Assembly (NCBI GenBank): GCA_025024175.1
Contig: QCXZ01000041.1
Location: 32,917,786-32,981,785, forward strand
From: Rhyzopertha dominica
Lineage: Eukaryota > Arthropoda > Insecta > Coleoptera > Bostrichidae
Direction of reading: 5' to 3'
DNA: 64,000 nt
A model generated the notes under the pieces. It was given only the letters and a program-made list of their open reading frames with translations, had not been told where the DNA came from and did not search any database. The stretch's first letter is position 1, and the number at the start of each line of letters is the position of its first letter. Positions 1 through 12,937 of the stretch are shown one piece after another. The translations under genes and the position numbers were made by a program.

Positions 1-151
1 TAGTCGAAAACAGAGTTAATACTATGTTTGGCCTCATCGTTGCTGCATTTTACTGCACGTTTTGCATGCGTTTTGCCTATCTTTTTTTTCTGCTATCATT
101 ATTTCTGTCACTTTGCATCAGTAATACCTGCCATTGGCTTTTTCTGTTCAG

Positions 152-1407
152 GTGGGCGTTGTGTTATTGTGTCGATGAAACATCATTCGACCAGTGTTGC
201 CAAGGTAGTCAATCCGCTCGGCACAGTAGTCACTGTCCAGTCCGATGATGAGACAGCGACGGAGGCAACAGAAGATGTCGTCATACATGAGAACTGCGAT
301 GAAGCCCTTTTCAGGCCAGTGGTTGCCCCCAAAACGCTCGTTTACTCTGACCACAGGCCCACCAACATTCCTGATAACATTTACACTAAAAATCTCAAAT
401 TGACAACTGAAATTAATTACAAAGTAAAAGACTCAAAGCAAAAACCTGTCGAAGTAAGACCAATTAAACCGAAAAAGAGCAAAACAAAAATAGTGGTTAC
501 CGAACCAGATAAACCTTTTCCTAATTTTGTCGACAAGTTTGCTTCTGATCATTCTAAAAAAGGTGTCGTTACAGAAACATTAAACCTAATCACTCAACAA
601 GAGGACGAGGTGTTTAAACCCGATTCTTCGCCCAGCCTGGATGATTTTGATTTTTCAAAGCATAACGAGGAGCTTGAAAAAATTGTGTCGGATATACGAC
701 AGCTTCCGCCACTCACCGACAGCATAACGAAACTTGATAAGATTTTTGATCCCGATGATGACTGCTCAAAGCTTTCGAAGTTGAAGAACGACATACAGCA
801 AGTAACAGAACGCGAAACTATTTCTTCATCTGAGGAAAATGTTGTTGAAGAGAAGCCCATTACTAAAAAACCTCGTAAACCAAAATCTAAATTGGGCGTT
901 CGCATATCCAATGTAAACAAAGAAAATGAAGAAAATTTAAGTCGGAAGAAGACGGAAGTGTCATGTGAAATAACTTTACCAACCCCACCGAAAAGATCGT
1001 GGAGCAGCATTGCCGCCTCAAAACCTAAAGAACCAGAAAAGACAGAAGTCGAAACTGAAACGTTTACCATTGACATCCCATCCCAAAAACACGACTTGAT
1101 TGAACTGGATGATGAACTCGACAAGCTTAAATGTGAAATGCTGGAACCGGCAAAAGTCTTTGAAACAGATGAAGTTAAAGTTGCGACTGAAGACTTCAAC
1201 CTGTTGAAAGTAGACAAGTCATCTGATGATGAAAAGATCTCAAGTTCACAGACTGAAACTACAGAAAGTGATGATTCAAGCAAGGTACCTGCGGAACAGG
1301 TGGCTATGGATACCGAGGATGATAACTGCCAGTTGGTGATAAACTCTAGTGCTAATAGTCAAGGTGTTAAGCCAGCCAAGAGGAAACCCAAGAAAAAGAG
1401 AAAATAA
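152..1407 (+). CDS. Terminal coding exon of an unidentified acidic, lysine-rich protein
   Basis: An acceptor (T-rich tract, then CAG) ends at 151. The frame is open from there to a TAA ending at 1407, about 418 residues. The open frame upstream of 152 reads only T-rich intron and gives an artefactual hydrophobic start, so 152 is the better beginning. The protein is hydrophilic and low in complexity: Asp/Glu/Ser-rich blocks alternate with Lys/Pro stretches, and it ends in a highly basic tail (KPAKRKPKKKRK) that could act as a nuclear localisation signal. A short conserved-looking core, KRSWSSIAASKPKE, lies about three quarters along. No catalytic motif or membrane segment is visible. Upstream exons lie outside the window. 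I do not recognise the family. An AATAAA begins 12 bases after the stop, so this exon can end a transcript, but an internal donor at 1364 could splice to 3736 instead. Confidence 0.7.
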
Positions 1408-1418
1408 TCAAACTAAGA

Positions 1419-1424
1419 AATAAA
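1419..1424 (+). terminator. Poly(A) signal after the 152-1407 exon
   Basis: AATAAA lies 12 bases downstream of the TAA, implying a very short 3' UTR for the long isoform. Other AATAAA-like hexamers follow in the AT-rich sequence, for example near 2030, so the real cleavage site is not certain. Confidence 0.5.
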
Positions 1425-3735
1425 CAGTAGTCATAAGTAGTTAAATTGGTAACCACAAAAAATCTGAAAAAATACAAATACAGTGATAATTTGCTTGTAA
1501 TAAATCACTCTTGTTATTGTTTAAGAAGGGATACACAGGGCTAATATTTGTGAGAGTGGGAGTAGAGAAGTCAAGCAAGAGCAGTCTATAACCTTAGGGT
1601 GTTTTTATGTATATACTAATCTAATTTTGCACGCTTTTAGGTAGGTACAATCATATTTTCTTTCTCTCCTTGCCCCTTCTGCAAAGGTAGTATTTTAATA
1701 CCATAGGGTGTCAAAGCAACTTGAAACCAAACTTTTGTGAAAAGAATACGAACGGCAAGGAAGTTTTCCAAAATATCATAGCTATCAGTACAATTTGTTG
1801 AATTACGTAAATTCTTGAAATTCAAAATTTTCTTTTCGTTTAGCAAGATGTCAAACACAATACCTTTCAAAGGAGGTTGACTTTCACAGCTATTTAATTA
1901 CATAATTATATTTTCTCTATATACATATAAAAATATGACGTCTCATTTGCTGCTTAGTAAAGAGTATAATACATTTGTACCTAAGTTTTAGTGGTATTTG
2001 GAAGAAAAATGTTTTCTGTGTTTCTATTAAATAAATATATTTTGTTGGTGCAGGATAACATTTTTGGCACTATGATTGGAAAAATTAGTTTTCCTTTTAT
2101 TTGAAGTTTTATTTCAGGCTGTTAGGACACCTCATGTAGTCATGAACTACTTAATGAGTAATAAAAAAAATGTATTTCGGGTGGGCCATGGTAAGTGCAT
2201 ATTATACACAGTGTTCCAAAATTAGATTTGCAAAAATTTTTTGGTGGGTTCTACATCAAAGTAATATATGATTTCTTTCCCTTGATAAATGTATTAACAA
2301 TAGGTGATGAGTGCATATAGTCTTTATAAATACTAATTTACTTGACATTAAATTACCGATATTTAGCTTTGTTGCCAACTTAGTATATTAATTAATTGTT
2401 CCTTTTTATTTGTTCTTATAATATCATATTTTATCTTGTAGTACGAATGAAGTATCACATTTTTGGATTTCACTAATATAACTTTCATCAGATTTTTTGT
2501 TAAAGAAAAAACTGTTCTACCAAGTTAAAACAAACATGATCATTCAAACAACATGTTATTTGTCATTATATAGCTGGAGAAATTAATAAAAATCTGTAAC
2601 CTGAGTAAGCTACAGAAAACATACTTTTGTTAAACCTAGCTATGCTGCATAAAGTGATTGTCACAAAACTACAAAAAAAGACCCTAAGAAGTTTCATACT
2701 GTGTAAATGTACATTTCATAATTTTACTTAAACTTGTATTATGTTTTTTAGGCCAGAACCTGCTTGTAAATTTTGACACACTAATTTCTGAACCACCTGC
2801 GTATTTTTAAATTTTACCAAGCTCAAATATTATTAACGACTCAAATTATAAAACCATATCTATTAAAACTCAGGTGATATGAAAATATTTATGGCTATGT
2901 TATAAGGTTATATATTTTCAAGATGAAGCGTTGTTTACCTACTGCCAGTTATTTTGTATTTTCTTGAATATTTTAAAAATTTGAATGAAGACTGATGCAA
3001 AGGTTAAGAATAATAATCGAGAAATACAGAAATAATAGCATATTTTCTGGCTCACCCAATGAAGTAATGTGACTTTGTACATACATGTATTTTGCTTTTA
3101 AGAATTTGTAATTCATGTTCTATTAGTATTATGTCCTAATGTTAAGAACAAAAGTATATACCTAAATTTGTATTATAAGTGCCCAAGTATTTTTGTTTAC
3201 GTTATTTATTATTAGAGTATTTATTCAGACGTGTATGTTTAATGTTTTTCATCTGGACTGACATACATCTTAGTAGTGTAAAGTGGAAATTGACATCTGT
3301 CGAGTTATACAGATATATCTCATATTTTAACTGTTTTATTTTAGTGCTGGTAGAACTGCATTCAATGAATTTGGGACAAAAGNTTTATAAAATGTGCAAT
3401 TGATTAGCTTTGTACTCCGACCTCTCAGAAAAACAGCAATGTACTGTTGTGCATAATAGTAGTGTAGTTTGTTGTTAACATTTTTCAGGAGAAAACCATA
3501 ATAAAAGGATTAACTTAAGGAGATTCTTTTGTTTTATTTCATCATTTGTATATTAGTATAGTATAAAAACTCCATTCATATTTTTGGGCAACTTCAAATA
3601 TCCATGTAGAAGTACTACCGCCTCTTATATATAAATTTGCTGATGTGAAATGCATGAGTGGGCATGTTTCATTTTCATTATGTGCATGAAATCTAAAGTT
3701 TTAAATCTGTTTTTAAATATACAAAGTTATTTCAG

Positions 3736-3890
3736 GAGGCGAACAGTCAGTAGTGGACTGTGGGTGCAAAGACACTGAAGATCTAAGTTCAACTAGTAGT
3801 TTTAGTTCGGCTAGTCGTGCTTCTCCCACGCCTTCTTACAGTGGTGACAACTTGCTTCATTTTCCTGGAGACTCCAGTAGCTCCTTATGA
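3736..3890 (+). CDS. Candidate alternative terminal exon of the 5' gene
   Basis: A consensus acceptor (TTATTTCAG) ends at 3735. Two of the three frames stop quickly. The third stays open for 51 codons to TGA at 3888-3890 and gives a Ser-rich tail with recognisable stretches DCGCKDTEDLSSTSSFSS and SRASPTPSYSGDN. A donor (AAG|GTGTTAAG) exists at 1363/1364 inside the previous exon and leaves phase 1. This exon needs exactly phase 1, so the two join in frame. That would replace the basic KKKRK tail with an acidic/serine tail. The phase match and codon-like composition argue for a real exon; transcript evidence is absent. Without it, 3736-3890 could instead belong to another isoform or gene. Confidence 0.5.
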
Positions 3891-6040
3891 AAAGGGATGA
3901 AAATCTTGTTTAAACAAATTATCAACTTGAAGCTCAAATCTGCAGGTTACTATGAATAGTCGTTGGTATATTATAGTATACGGAATCTTAACTATGAACG
4001 GAATAACAGTGATGTAGGAAAGAATATTTTAAACATAGACTAGACCATTCACTGGTCAATCTCATTTTAATTAATACTTGTAGTTGTCAAATTTTAAAAT
4101 ATTACTTTTATACCTATTCAGCAGTCATAATATTATTTAAAGAAACAATTTGGGAAAAATTACAAATTTTCTTTTAATTGATTAAAAATCATTTGTAAGA
4201 GAATTGTGTGAATGATCAGATACATTATTGATCTGCCCTGTATACTGACATATGATCCTCAATAGCATAAAATACATAATCGATATGGCAATCTTTAATT
4301 GCAGGATGCAATATTTTGATATGCTGTGGATAGACATGCAAATCTCCATCATTCAATATATGACTAGGTAATTTCTTATGACTTATTGTCTTAATGAAAA
4401 TCCTGAACCACCATCATTAACATCTTTCCACAAAGAATGTGCCAAATGTCAGACTGCTGTAAGTTTTATATTTAAGTTTTAATTTTCTCATTTTCTAGGG
4501 TTTTTGTTATATTTAGTTGGTGTTTCAGGATCTAGAAGTATTTTCCTATTTTTAGGTAGTACTTATATATAAGTAGTTTTATTAGTTAATATTCAAGTGT
4601 GAGCCAGCATTTAAATTTCTTTCACCTTTCGGCATCATTAATAAGTGCTTAAAGTATAAAAGAAATATTATTAAAATGTTGTCTATTATTCCTTAAATAA
4701 TATAATCATGCAAACTGAAACATTTTACAAGTACGTACTTTGAGTATAATATAATTGAAAATTATACATTGATTTTGAACAAGATTTGATGTTTTTGAAA
4801 TATTTTTGCCCATTCAACAAACTACAAGACTCCTTTTTTCTTGCAGAAATTGTGATATATATGATACAAGCAGACTTAATAAGCTTTATGTAAAAGATAG
4901 GTATACCTTACAAATGATGGCATGAAAACTATTATTGCTAATGTAGGATAAATTTAGGTGATGTTAGGGAACTGATAACACATAGGTAGTCCACATTCTA
5001 AACCTCGTGTCGCTTGACCATTGTATGTGGCAATGGACCTTGATCATATTGGGAAGGGAGTGTAGTACAGCAAACATGAAAACATTGTATTTTCAAACCT
5101 GTCAATTGTTGATCTAGCCACACTAGCAATTTGATTTGATTATAAGTGCAATTGTAACAGTACACTGCATTTTAAAGATATGTGATAGTAATGGTTAAAA
5201 CTTACACTACTAAAGATAAGTGACAATGAGTGTCTTCTTAGCAAGTAAAAGTCAAGTGATACGAGATTTGGTAAGTGTTCTAATTCTACACTAGTCTTGA
5301 AATAACTACAACAGTTTTTTTTATTACCAGGTTTAAGCAAAACTTACGATAATACAAACATAATTAAATAATTGTAAATAGCGTTATAGTTTAGTTCAAA
5401 TAGATTAATTTATTTCTTTTTTTTTGGCAAGTAAAAACATTTTGTTGAATGATATTCATTCTCACTTGTAGATTCTGACAAACAGTCAGGCAACTAGAAA
5501 ACTTGTAAATTACTGAATTAAAATCTGAAGTAAAGACATCAAAATTATTTTGGTGGTTGAAAAATAAATGTAGGAGACCTACCTGGCAGTTATTTTAATT
5601 CAGCAATTTTCTTAGAAAAATATACTTAATGTAATTGTGCTATAGGAACACAATAATGCATAATCTTATAGGATTTTATATAATTAAATAGGGTGCTTTG
5701 TTTTAAGAATGAAATTATTTTGGGATACTGCGAAACATTGCTGTTGAAGGATAGAAAACTTTCATTTTACCTTATATTTTTTATAATAATAATCACAAAT
5801 TTGTTTTATATGGACTTTTGCATTAATTAAAAATCTGTTTGAGAATTTTGCTGTCTGTTATTTGCATAGCCTCCATAGCACTGCACTATAATATGGGACA
5901 ATTTTTATATATCATTGCCTTAAAGAAATTTTTGGTAATTATCATTTAATACCTGGGTACGCTTAATAACTTGGGTTTTTTATATGAGTGGGTACAGAAA
6001 GGTAATTGAGGCAGAAAGAGTACTGAAAAGCTTGTACTAT
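3891..6040. other. Intergenic AT-rich sequence, nothing recognised
   Basis: About 2.1 kb of AT-rich sequence. ORFs are short, and I see no coding bias, splice-flanked frame or repeat structure that I can support. Confidence 0.5.
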
Positions 6041-6210
6041 ACTACCTGCATCAGAACAACCTGCGGACAGCTGTTTCGACTTATTAAGCATCATCAGCAT
6101 GGTTGTGCAGACAATAAAGTAAGCCGAAACGGACTGCTCTGATGCAGGCAGTTTGGCACAGATGCTTTTGATCTGCAGAAACCGTCGCTGTAGACCTGCA
6201 TCAGTGATTT
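6040..6210 (-). repeat. Small dispersed-repeat fragment with hammerhead-like core
   Basis: Three copies of CCTGCATCAG occur (about 6046, 6139 in inverted orientation, and 6195). The first two form an imperfect inverted repeat. On the minus strand, CTGATGA (6091-6097), GAAA (6074-6077) and TC after a CAGCTG palindrome occur in the order required of a hammerhead ribozyme. They are flanked by ACAACC and GGTTGT arms that can pair as stem I. Such motifs are known in Penelope-like retroelements. No reverse transcriptase accompanies this copy, so it is a fragment at best. Confidence 0.4.
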
Positions 6211-7590
6211 AAACACCTGCTATTGGTTGGACTATCGGTAGGGTACAGGTCTTCACTAGAGGTGGGTGTGTAAACAATTATAAATGACATTTGTGTTGTC
6301 CATATGAATTCCTAGCTCTCACAGAAATATCAGAACATTATCTCTTATTATAATTTTACTTTGAAAAGAAATTAAAAATTGAATCTATTTTCTTGAAGTA
6401 AATTAGTACACTAGTAGTAAGATTTTTTTCAGTCGATAAATGAAAGATGGTGAGAAAAATAATGACAGCAAAACCAGAACTTACCATCGGGAAGTATCTA
6501 TGAGTCCTAGATAATACAGAACTAGTTATACGGACCCCTTCCTTTGTTGTCGAATAAACACTAGAATGAAATATTAGCTTCAGACGCTGCAAATTACAAG
6601 TACCAGGCGTGTCACTAATTTTGACAGCGGTTAACTGTTTTGAAATTTTTGTATAACCATTTTTTTAAAAGTCATCTTTAATAAGAATTTTGTGAGATAA
6701 CTTTTTATCACTTATATGTAGTAAATTACATTGCATTTTATTAATTGTCTAATTTCTGGAATATTCTTCTCTAGAAGCTATAATTTATTAAGAAAATTAT
6801 TTTGTGAAACATGAATTTCAAGTTCAATTTTTTGTGTACGATATTTGGATGGATACACCTTGAATATAAAAAAAATAATTGGGTTTGACTGTAATCAAAT
6901 TTATTGGTATTGTTCCTGTAACTACCTTTGAGTTTTCATCACAACCTTTAGAAGTTCACAAATCAAAATGCATGTCTATGATGTGCTGTCTACACCTCAA
7001 CCAACTGCAGATAGTAATATTTCGCTGTCATTACAGCTCATCAGTGCAGTTTAGGTATAGTGTAGACAATACGGCATAGAACTGGTTTTGCTTATATACC
7101 AAAGCAAATTTTACTTACTTTAGTATATTGTGTGATCAGTTAAGGCTGGACAGTGGCTGTATCTTGGAAATTAATTGTGCTAGAATCTAAATATTCCATT
7201 CTATTTTTCCTCTCAGTTGATTGTCACAAGTTGTCTATTGGTATAAGGTGAAGTAACTAAAGATAGAAATCAAATATTTCGTCTTGTCTTACGACTGTGT
7301 GTAATTTGTGAAATGCATTTAATGCTTTCCTTTATATGCCTTGCTAAAGAATTAGTTTTAATAAAATTTTATTTTTGAAAGAGCAACATGAACTGTTAAC
7401 TAATGCATTGTTTATGTTATTGAGATGATAAAAACTCATCAAAATTGATGTTTCAATAATTTTGTCGCTCAAAATATTGGTAAGAGATTAAAACACTTTA
7501 CCAAAGAAACTTTTATTTTTAGTATTGCGGTACTTTCAATTAGGTTGTCTGTCAGAAATTTCTAATACCTGTAGAGTCAGTCCGGAAAGA
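6211..7590. other. Intergenic AT-rich sequence, nothing recognised
   Basis: No feature I can support. A donor-like CCGATG|GTAAGT on the minus strand near 6485 is discussed among the rejected items. Confidence 0.4.
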
Positions 7591-7599
7591 TTTCATAAG

Positions 7600-7815
7600 G
7601 GAAAATCTTAGAATTTGTATACCCAAACACTTAATTAAAGGAAAGGATAGTTTTGGCATAAAAGATGGGTAACGGTAGATGGCAGTAGCCAATTCGTTAC
7701 AGAGCCGATAAACGACACAGGACCTTCCATCGCTAGAAAGCAATCGTGTAGCTACCGTAAATATAGAAAAACGAGCAATCAGGACAATGTTCTTCCTTAT
7801 GCCACTCGCCATCTT
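7600..7815 (-). repeat. Arm A of an inverted ~200-bp duplication
   Basis: The reverse complement of this segment aligns over about 200 bases with 15004-15200, sharing runs such as TGTCCTGATTGCTCGTTTTT, CCATCTACCGTTACCCA-like and GTTTGGGTATACA-like blocks. Arm A keeps an 86-codon minus-strand ORF (7552-7812); the other copy has stops in the equivalent frames. It may be a dispersed repeat or a duplicated gene fragment. The function is unknown. Confidence 0.55.
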
Positions 7816-8821
7816 GTATCACACAAGTATGCAGTTCTTAATTAAAGTAACGCAACCCAAAACTAAAAAAAAAGGTTAGTGGGATATCGTGATCACTACT
7901 CTGGTTTGCGTAAAACTCTAATTCATGTTATAAAAAGAATGATGGAGTTTTTAATTTTCTAGACTTGTCTTTGTCATCACTGAACAACAAAATTGTTTAC
8001 AAATACAAGTATATAGGAAACTGTTATACAGTCAATCAAGCAACTCCAATTATCAGTCGTTACAAATGAGGTGTTCCATAAAAAAATAGGCTAGTAAAGA
8101 TAAAAAATTAAAGCTGACAGAGTAGCTAGCATTTAACAAGTTATGACACAAAAATCACAAGCAAATTATTTAGAAAACACCAAAAAACTATAATATGAAA
8201 AATACCAGAGGATGTTAGTAAAAGTACAACCAAACATTTTCACCTCGGTCAATTATATTACAAAAAGTATAAGTGTTAACACATAGACCAAATGAATTTA
8301 GAATAAGGGTAGTAGTAAATAAAACCAATTTGGGATGTCTTTTAATTAATAACAAGCATAAAACTGATAAATTAGATAAAGTGCAATGTAATGTTGTATA
8401 AATATGATAGGCCAATCATATAGACCTATTACAAATTGGATTAAAGAACAGCTTGCTAGCATGAAATCTATGAATATTATGAAAATCTTTGGTGTAAGCT
8501 TGTTTTGCTTGCAATTTCATGAGGAATGTTGTTTTCTCTATGAAAAAGTATACAACTAGAAACTAACAAAACATTCATGCTAGTGACTGCAAAACAAGCA
8601 TACACCAAAATTATACAAATAATTTCATTATTAGAAACTTGTTAAAGTTCACCAACAAAAATCACTGAAGAGTGTTATAAAATAACAGAAATACCTATAT
8701 GTAGCAGATTTTTACAAAAATACGANATTTTGTTCCTGCATTACATTTTCTTAATTTGTAATGAGTTTTGCATCCACATNGCTTGNTAGAGGCTGTTTAA
8801 AAANACTTCTTTGTTAGAGAA
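7816..8821. other. Intergenic sequence up to the BEL/Pao insertion
   Basis: AT-rich, several N bases near 8726-8835, no supportable gene. GAGAA at 8817-8821 is the left target-site duplication of the following retrotransposon. Confidence 0.5.
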
Positions 8822-9048
8822 TGTCGCGTAGGAGNGGGAATAGTAAGAGCAGGACTTACGTAAGTAGGTTGTAGAACAGTGGGACTGCAGGCCAAGGGGT
8901 GCAGTACTTGACTTGGTCTTGCTAGCGAAAATGGCATGAGCGCGCACACCACGAAAGATACGGTGCAACTGGTGGTCTTCAGGAGAGACAAGGACAAAAA
9001 TGGTAAACGGAAAAAGGAGCAACAAAAAACTGGATCCAATATCCAACA
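8822..9048 (-). repeat. BEL/Pao 3' LTR (227 bp)
   Basis: Direct repeat of 14703-14929. On the minus strand it starts TGTTGGATATTGG and ends CTACGCGACA. One N and a few substitutions separate the copies. Immediately inside it, at 9049-9062 on the minus strand, a G-rich GGTGGGCGG stretch sits where a polypurine tract is expected, but it is not purely purine. Confidence 0.95.
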
Positions 9049-9218
9049 TAACCGCCCACCAATTTTGATAACAAAATTAAATAATATTTAAATATTATTA
9101 TTAAATAACTATTGAATAAGGTAACTCAAAATTAAAANTTGTATGAAAGAGNTAACAAAACTTAATTATTAACAACATTGCAAATGGCTATGGCTAAATG
9201 TACACCCCATTTGTCAGG

Positions 9219-12200
9219 TTAATCCTTTGGTAAAGGACTTAGCTTAACAACAGGACGACGAAACACACCAGCTTTAGTCTTAACGTCTACTACACGGACA
9301 ACTTTATCAGAACCCGGATACACACGTTCAACGCGCCCTAAAGGCCAATGCAAAGGAGGTACATTATTTTCGTGTATTAATACTAAGTCGCCTTCAACAA
9401 TATTATTTATGGATTTAGTCCATTTAGATTTCTGCTGAAGAGTATGCAAGTAGTCTTTCCTCCACCGGTTCCAAAAACAATGCATAGATTGTTGAATTAG
9501 TTGCCAACGGGACAAGCGGTTCAGTTTAGTGTTAGTTAAATCATACTCCGGAACTTCTAATAAAGGACCAGGAGTAAGAACATCAAATTCATTTGCATCT
9601 GACGAAATTGGACAAAGAGGGCGGCTATTAAGAACAGCTTCGATACGGCAAAATAATGTAGCGAACTCTTCAAAAGTAACAGCTTGTGCGCCTACTACTC
9701 TTTTAACGTGATACTTAGCGGATTTTATACCACTCTCCCAAATTCCTTCGAAGTGTGGAGAAGAAGGCGGGATAAATTTCCATTCGATGCCTTGACTGCT
9801 TAGAGCATTCATAATAGTTTCAAAATGTNGAGCAGAGACGATATAATTTTGAACGTCCATTAAATATCTAGTGGCTCCAAGAAAATTTCTACCATTGTCG
9901 CTATAAATACAGCGACAGAGGCCTCGACGACTAACAAAACGATTCAAGGAAGATAAGAATGCGTCAGTCGACGAATCTGAAACCAGTTCCAAATGAACAG
10001 CCTTAGTAGCCATACAAACAAATAACACTAGATAAGCTTTGGAAATTTTAGCATTTCTGCGAGTTGATTCTTTGATAGGGAAAGGACCTCCAAAATCTAC
10101 ACCAACATTAAGAAATGGTCGACCCTGACTTACCCTCAAGGAAGGCAGATTTCCCATGGTGGGATGTAAAGCGGGTGCTTTCTGGCGCAAACAAGTAAGA
10201 CACCGTCTAAGGCGCTGACGAATGACACTTCGCGCTGCAATTATCCAAAAGATGCGGCACAATAAAGACTGTAGGGTTCTAGGACCAACATGCAAGTAAG
10301 ACCGATGATAATAGTCAATTATCAAGTGACTTAAGTGACTATGCTTAGGAAGCAGAATAGGATGCTTCGCAGAGTATGGGAGAGAAGAATTTTGAAGTCT
10401 TCCACCGACCCGCCATATGCCTAATGTGTCTCTGAAGGGGCTTAAAGAAGATAAAGATTTCGAAAATTTGGTAGCAGCAGTTGAATCAAAATAAACCTCC
10501 TGTGTATGTTTAACCCAACACATAAGAGCGTTCTGAAGTTTAACACACGATAAAATGGCACTGGATTGACGACTCAAAGGTTTCCTGCAATTGTTAATGA
10601 AACGAAGGCACCATGCAGTGATTCTTTGCAGGGAATGAAGGTCTGAAAAACGCTGCAAAACTTCACTTTCTTCAGTCCTCACAGTTACTGGTGAGATCAA
10701 CGAATGGACGGGCTTTCGTTCGGGAATATTATCAGAAGCAACAGGAACGNTTTCTGAAATTGGCCATTCTGTGCAAGGAAGCTTAAGCCACGGAGGGCCA
10801 GTCCACCAAAGATCGCATGAACTGATATTCGAAGGCAGCAGTCCTCTGCATGCCAAATCGGCAGGATTTTCATCAGATGAAAAATGGTGCCATAGATTAG
10901 GCTCGAGAATATCGTGAATTTGGACCACGCAATTAGATACAAACGTTTTAAGAAGATGGGGTGCGGTGCAAGGCCATGAGAGAACTATAGTAGAATCAGT
11001 CCAGGCTGAAATTTTCGGTTTAACTGGAAAGCATTCTCCGAGAGAACTTAAAAGAAATTTAATAGTTTTAGCTAAAAGAAGAGCTCCACATAGCTCTATT
11101 CGAGGGATAGATAACGGCTTTATGGGAGCAACCTTAGACTTAGCGATTAGAAGTCTAATTTTGGGTTCAGCATTTTTAGAAAAAACACATAGGTATACAA
11201 CAGCTGCGTAACCTCTTTCACTGGCATCAGAAAATCCGACAAGATGATAATCTATGCCATCACTAGCAAATATATAACGAGGTATCTTAACATGTCTCAA
11301 TAAAGGTAAGCTCGTGATAAAAGAAATCCATACCTTTTGAATATCCAGAGGGAGGACAGAATCCCATTCAAGCCAACGCTTCCAAAGCTCTTGCATTAAA
11401 GATTTAGCAAGAAAAATAACTGGAGAAATCCAGCCAAGGGGATCGTATAATCGGGCAACACAAGATAACACTGACCTTTTAGTATGATTGCACTCGAAAG
11501 ATGCAGTATGGTAAGAAAATGAGTCACTGTTAGGATCCCAATAGACGCCGAGTAATTTCAAGGAAATCTCAACTTCAGGGGAAAAGAAGGGCTGCATATC
11601 ACACTTATCTGGAGGTAGATGGTCAAGCAAGCTGGTGTCATTACTGGCCCATTTTGCCAGTTCAAAACCTCCTAGCTCTAATAGCCTAATTAGATCAGCC
11701 TGTAATTTTAAAGCGTCTTCCACAGAAGATGAGCGCGCCAAGATGTCGTCAATATACGTACAATTCGCAATTAGTTTGGAAGCTTCTGGAAAGTGCAAAC
11801 CTTCATCTTTCACTAATTGCTGCAAGGTGCGGATAGCTAAATAGGGTGATGAAGACACTCCATAAGTTACGGTTAAGAGTTCAAATTCTTTGACAGTTTC
11901 ATTTGGAGAGGGTCTCCAGAGGATATGCTGAAATTTTCTGTGTTCTGGTAACACTAGAATCTGACGATACATTTTAGTTATATCACACACAAAAACTATC
12001 GTATGAATTCTAAAGCTACAGAGAATAGAAGCGAGGTTCGGTTGTAGCTTAGGACCAGCATACAACAAGTCATTAAGAGATTGATTGGATAGCGTTTTTG
12101 AAGAGGCATTAAAAACTACCCGAATTTTACTTTTGTTGCCAGCAGTTTTAAAAACCGCGTGATGTGGAATATAATTAGTGCTAGGACTGAAAGTACCAGA

Positions 12201-12224
12201 AGAAATAGACTTCATGTGTCCCAA
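9219..12224 (-). pseudogene. BEL/Pao pol: reverse transcriptase, RNase H, integrase
   Basis: A long open frame of about 1001 residues (two Ns). The Pao-type RT shows KIRVVFNASSK, the palm aspartate in VCDITKMYRQI and the catalytic TYIDDI at about residue 156-161. An RNase H-like region follows (VGFSDASERGYAAVVYL). The integrase has a zinc-binding N-terminus (CRIFWIIAARSVIRQRLRRC..C), then the D,D,E core: VGVDFGGPF, IYSDNGRNFLG and HFEGIWESGIKSAK. The end (RRPVVKLSPLP) is the usual DUF5641-like tail. RT and integrase look catalytically intact, but upstream breaks remove the normal start of translation. Confidence 0.92.
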
Positions 12225-12227
12225 AGA

Positions 12228-12575
12228 TTAATATTCCGACAAAAATGTATTATAGGACTGGAAGAGGTCAGGGTCACGCTTAAAACGTCGTTCTAGAGAG
12301 TTTAAAGAAGAGCTGGCGATTGATAACGACTCACCCAGGAGGGAAGCATCATCCTTAAACATAAGAGGAACAACATAACGGCCCGTATCATCACGTTGAT
12401 GCAAGCATTGATACATTTTCTCACAAATAAGATCACAAGGATCAACAGGTGGTTCAGAGAGCACTTCCTCCACTTCCCAGAATTGCTTCATAATGGTTTC
12501 GAGAGAATACGATTCTGTGGCAACCCCACAATAACTAGAAGATGGAAGCGAATAATCATTAGGAACTCTACCCAT
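12228..12575 (-). pseudogene. BEL/Pao protease-RT linker
   Basis: The linker includes the conserved FWEVEEV stretch and the start of the Pao reverse-transcriptase region (DTGRYVVPLMF, LLGESLSIA). A stop lies just before the 9219-12224 frame, which is in the same phase, so only one stop codon separates this piece from the rest of pol. Confidence 0.85.
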
Positions 12576-12913
12576 AATGACGTAACCAAAGATACTATTA
12601 AGAGCGATGGGTGTGCCTTGAGAAGAGGCAAACCGCCCACCGTCAAATATGTAGGGAAAAACATCAGCCCCAAGTAGAACCTCAATGCATCCAGGTCAGG
12701 GTCAGCTAGAATGAGTTGATCAAATTCCTCGTGCAATAAATTAGATCCCTGGACAGACGGTGTATAAGTAGTGATTTTTGGCAACACGACAGCATCAGTG
12801 TGTAGAATCGGTTGCGAAGTATTGTAAGGCTTGATCGTTAAAGAAATCAAACCTGTGAAAGAAGAATTCACAGAACCCCCAATACCAGTAATAGGGCAAT
12901 GACACCTCTGCAC
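12488..12913 (-). pseudogene. BEL/Pao protease C-terminal part (in frame after stop)
   Basis: It continues the preceding frame: the retroviral-type protease fold (DUF1758-like) proceeds through ITGIGGSV and DQLILADPDLD. Around 12600-12650 the sense sequence moves to the frame of 12228-12575 (a one-base shift), and the remaining residues here are out-of-frame noise. Confidence 0.75.
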
Positions 12914-12937
12914 AGGAAAATGCAGACGTCGACTAAA

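Noticed and set aside
594..1283. 229-codon minus-strand Ser-rich ORF
   Set aside because: Antisense shadow of the acidic/serine-rich exon 152-1407; Ser/Phe-rich composition comes from the complementary Glu/Lys codons.
6480..6600. Possible minus-strand exon ending CCGATG|GTAAGT
   Set aside because: A good donor and upstream TGTCA boxes exist, but no partner exon or in-frame start before the final ATG could be found.
7552..7812. 86-codon minus-strand ORF as a gene
   Set aside because: The homologous segment at 15004-15200 has stops in matching frames, so a repeat is more likely than a conserved gene.
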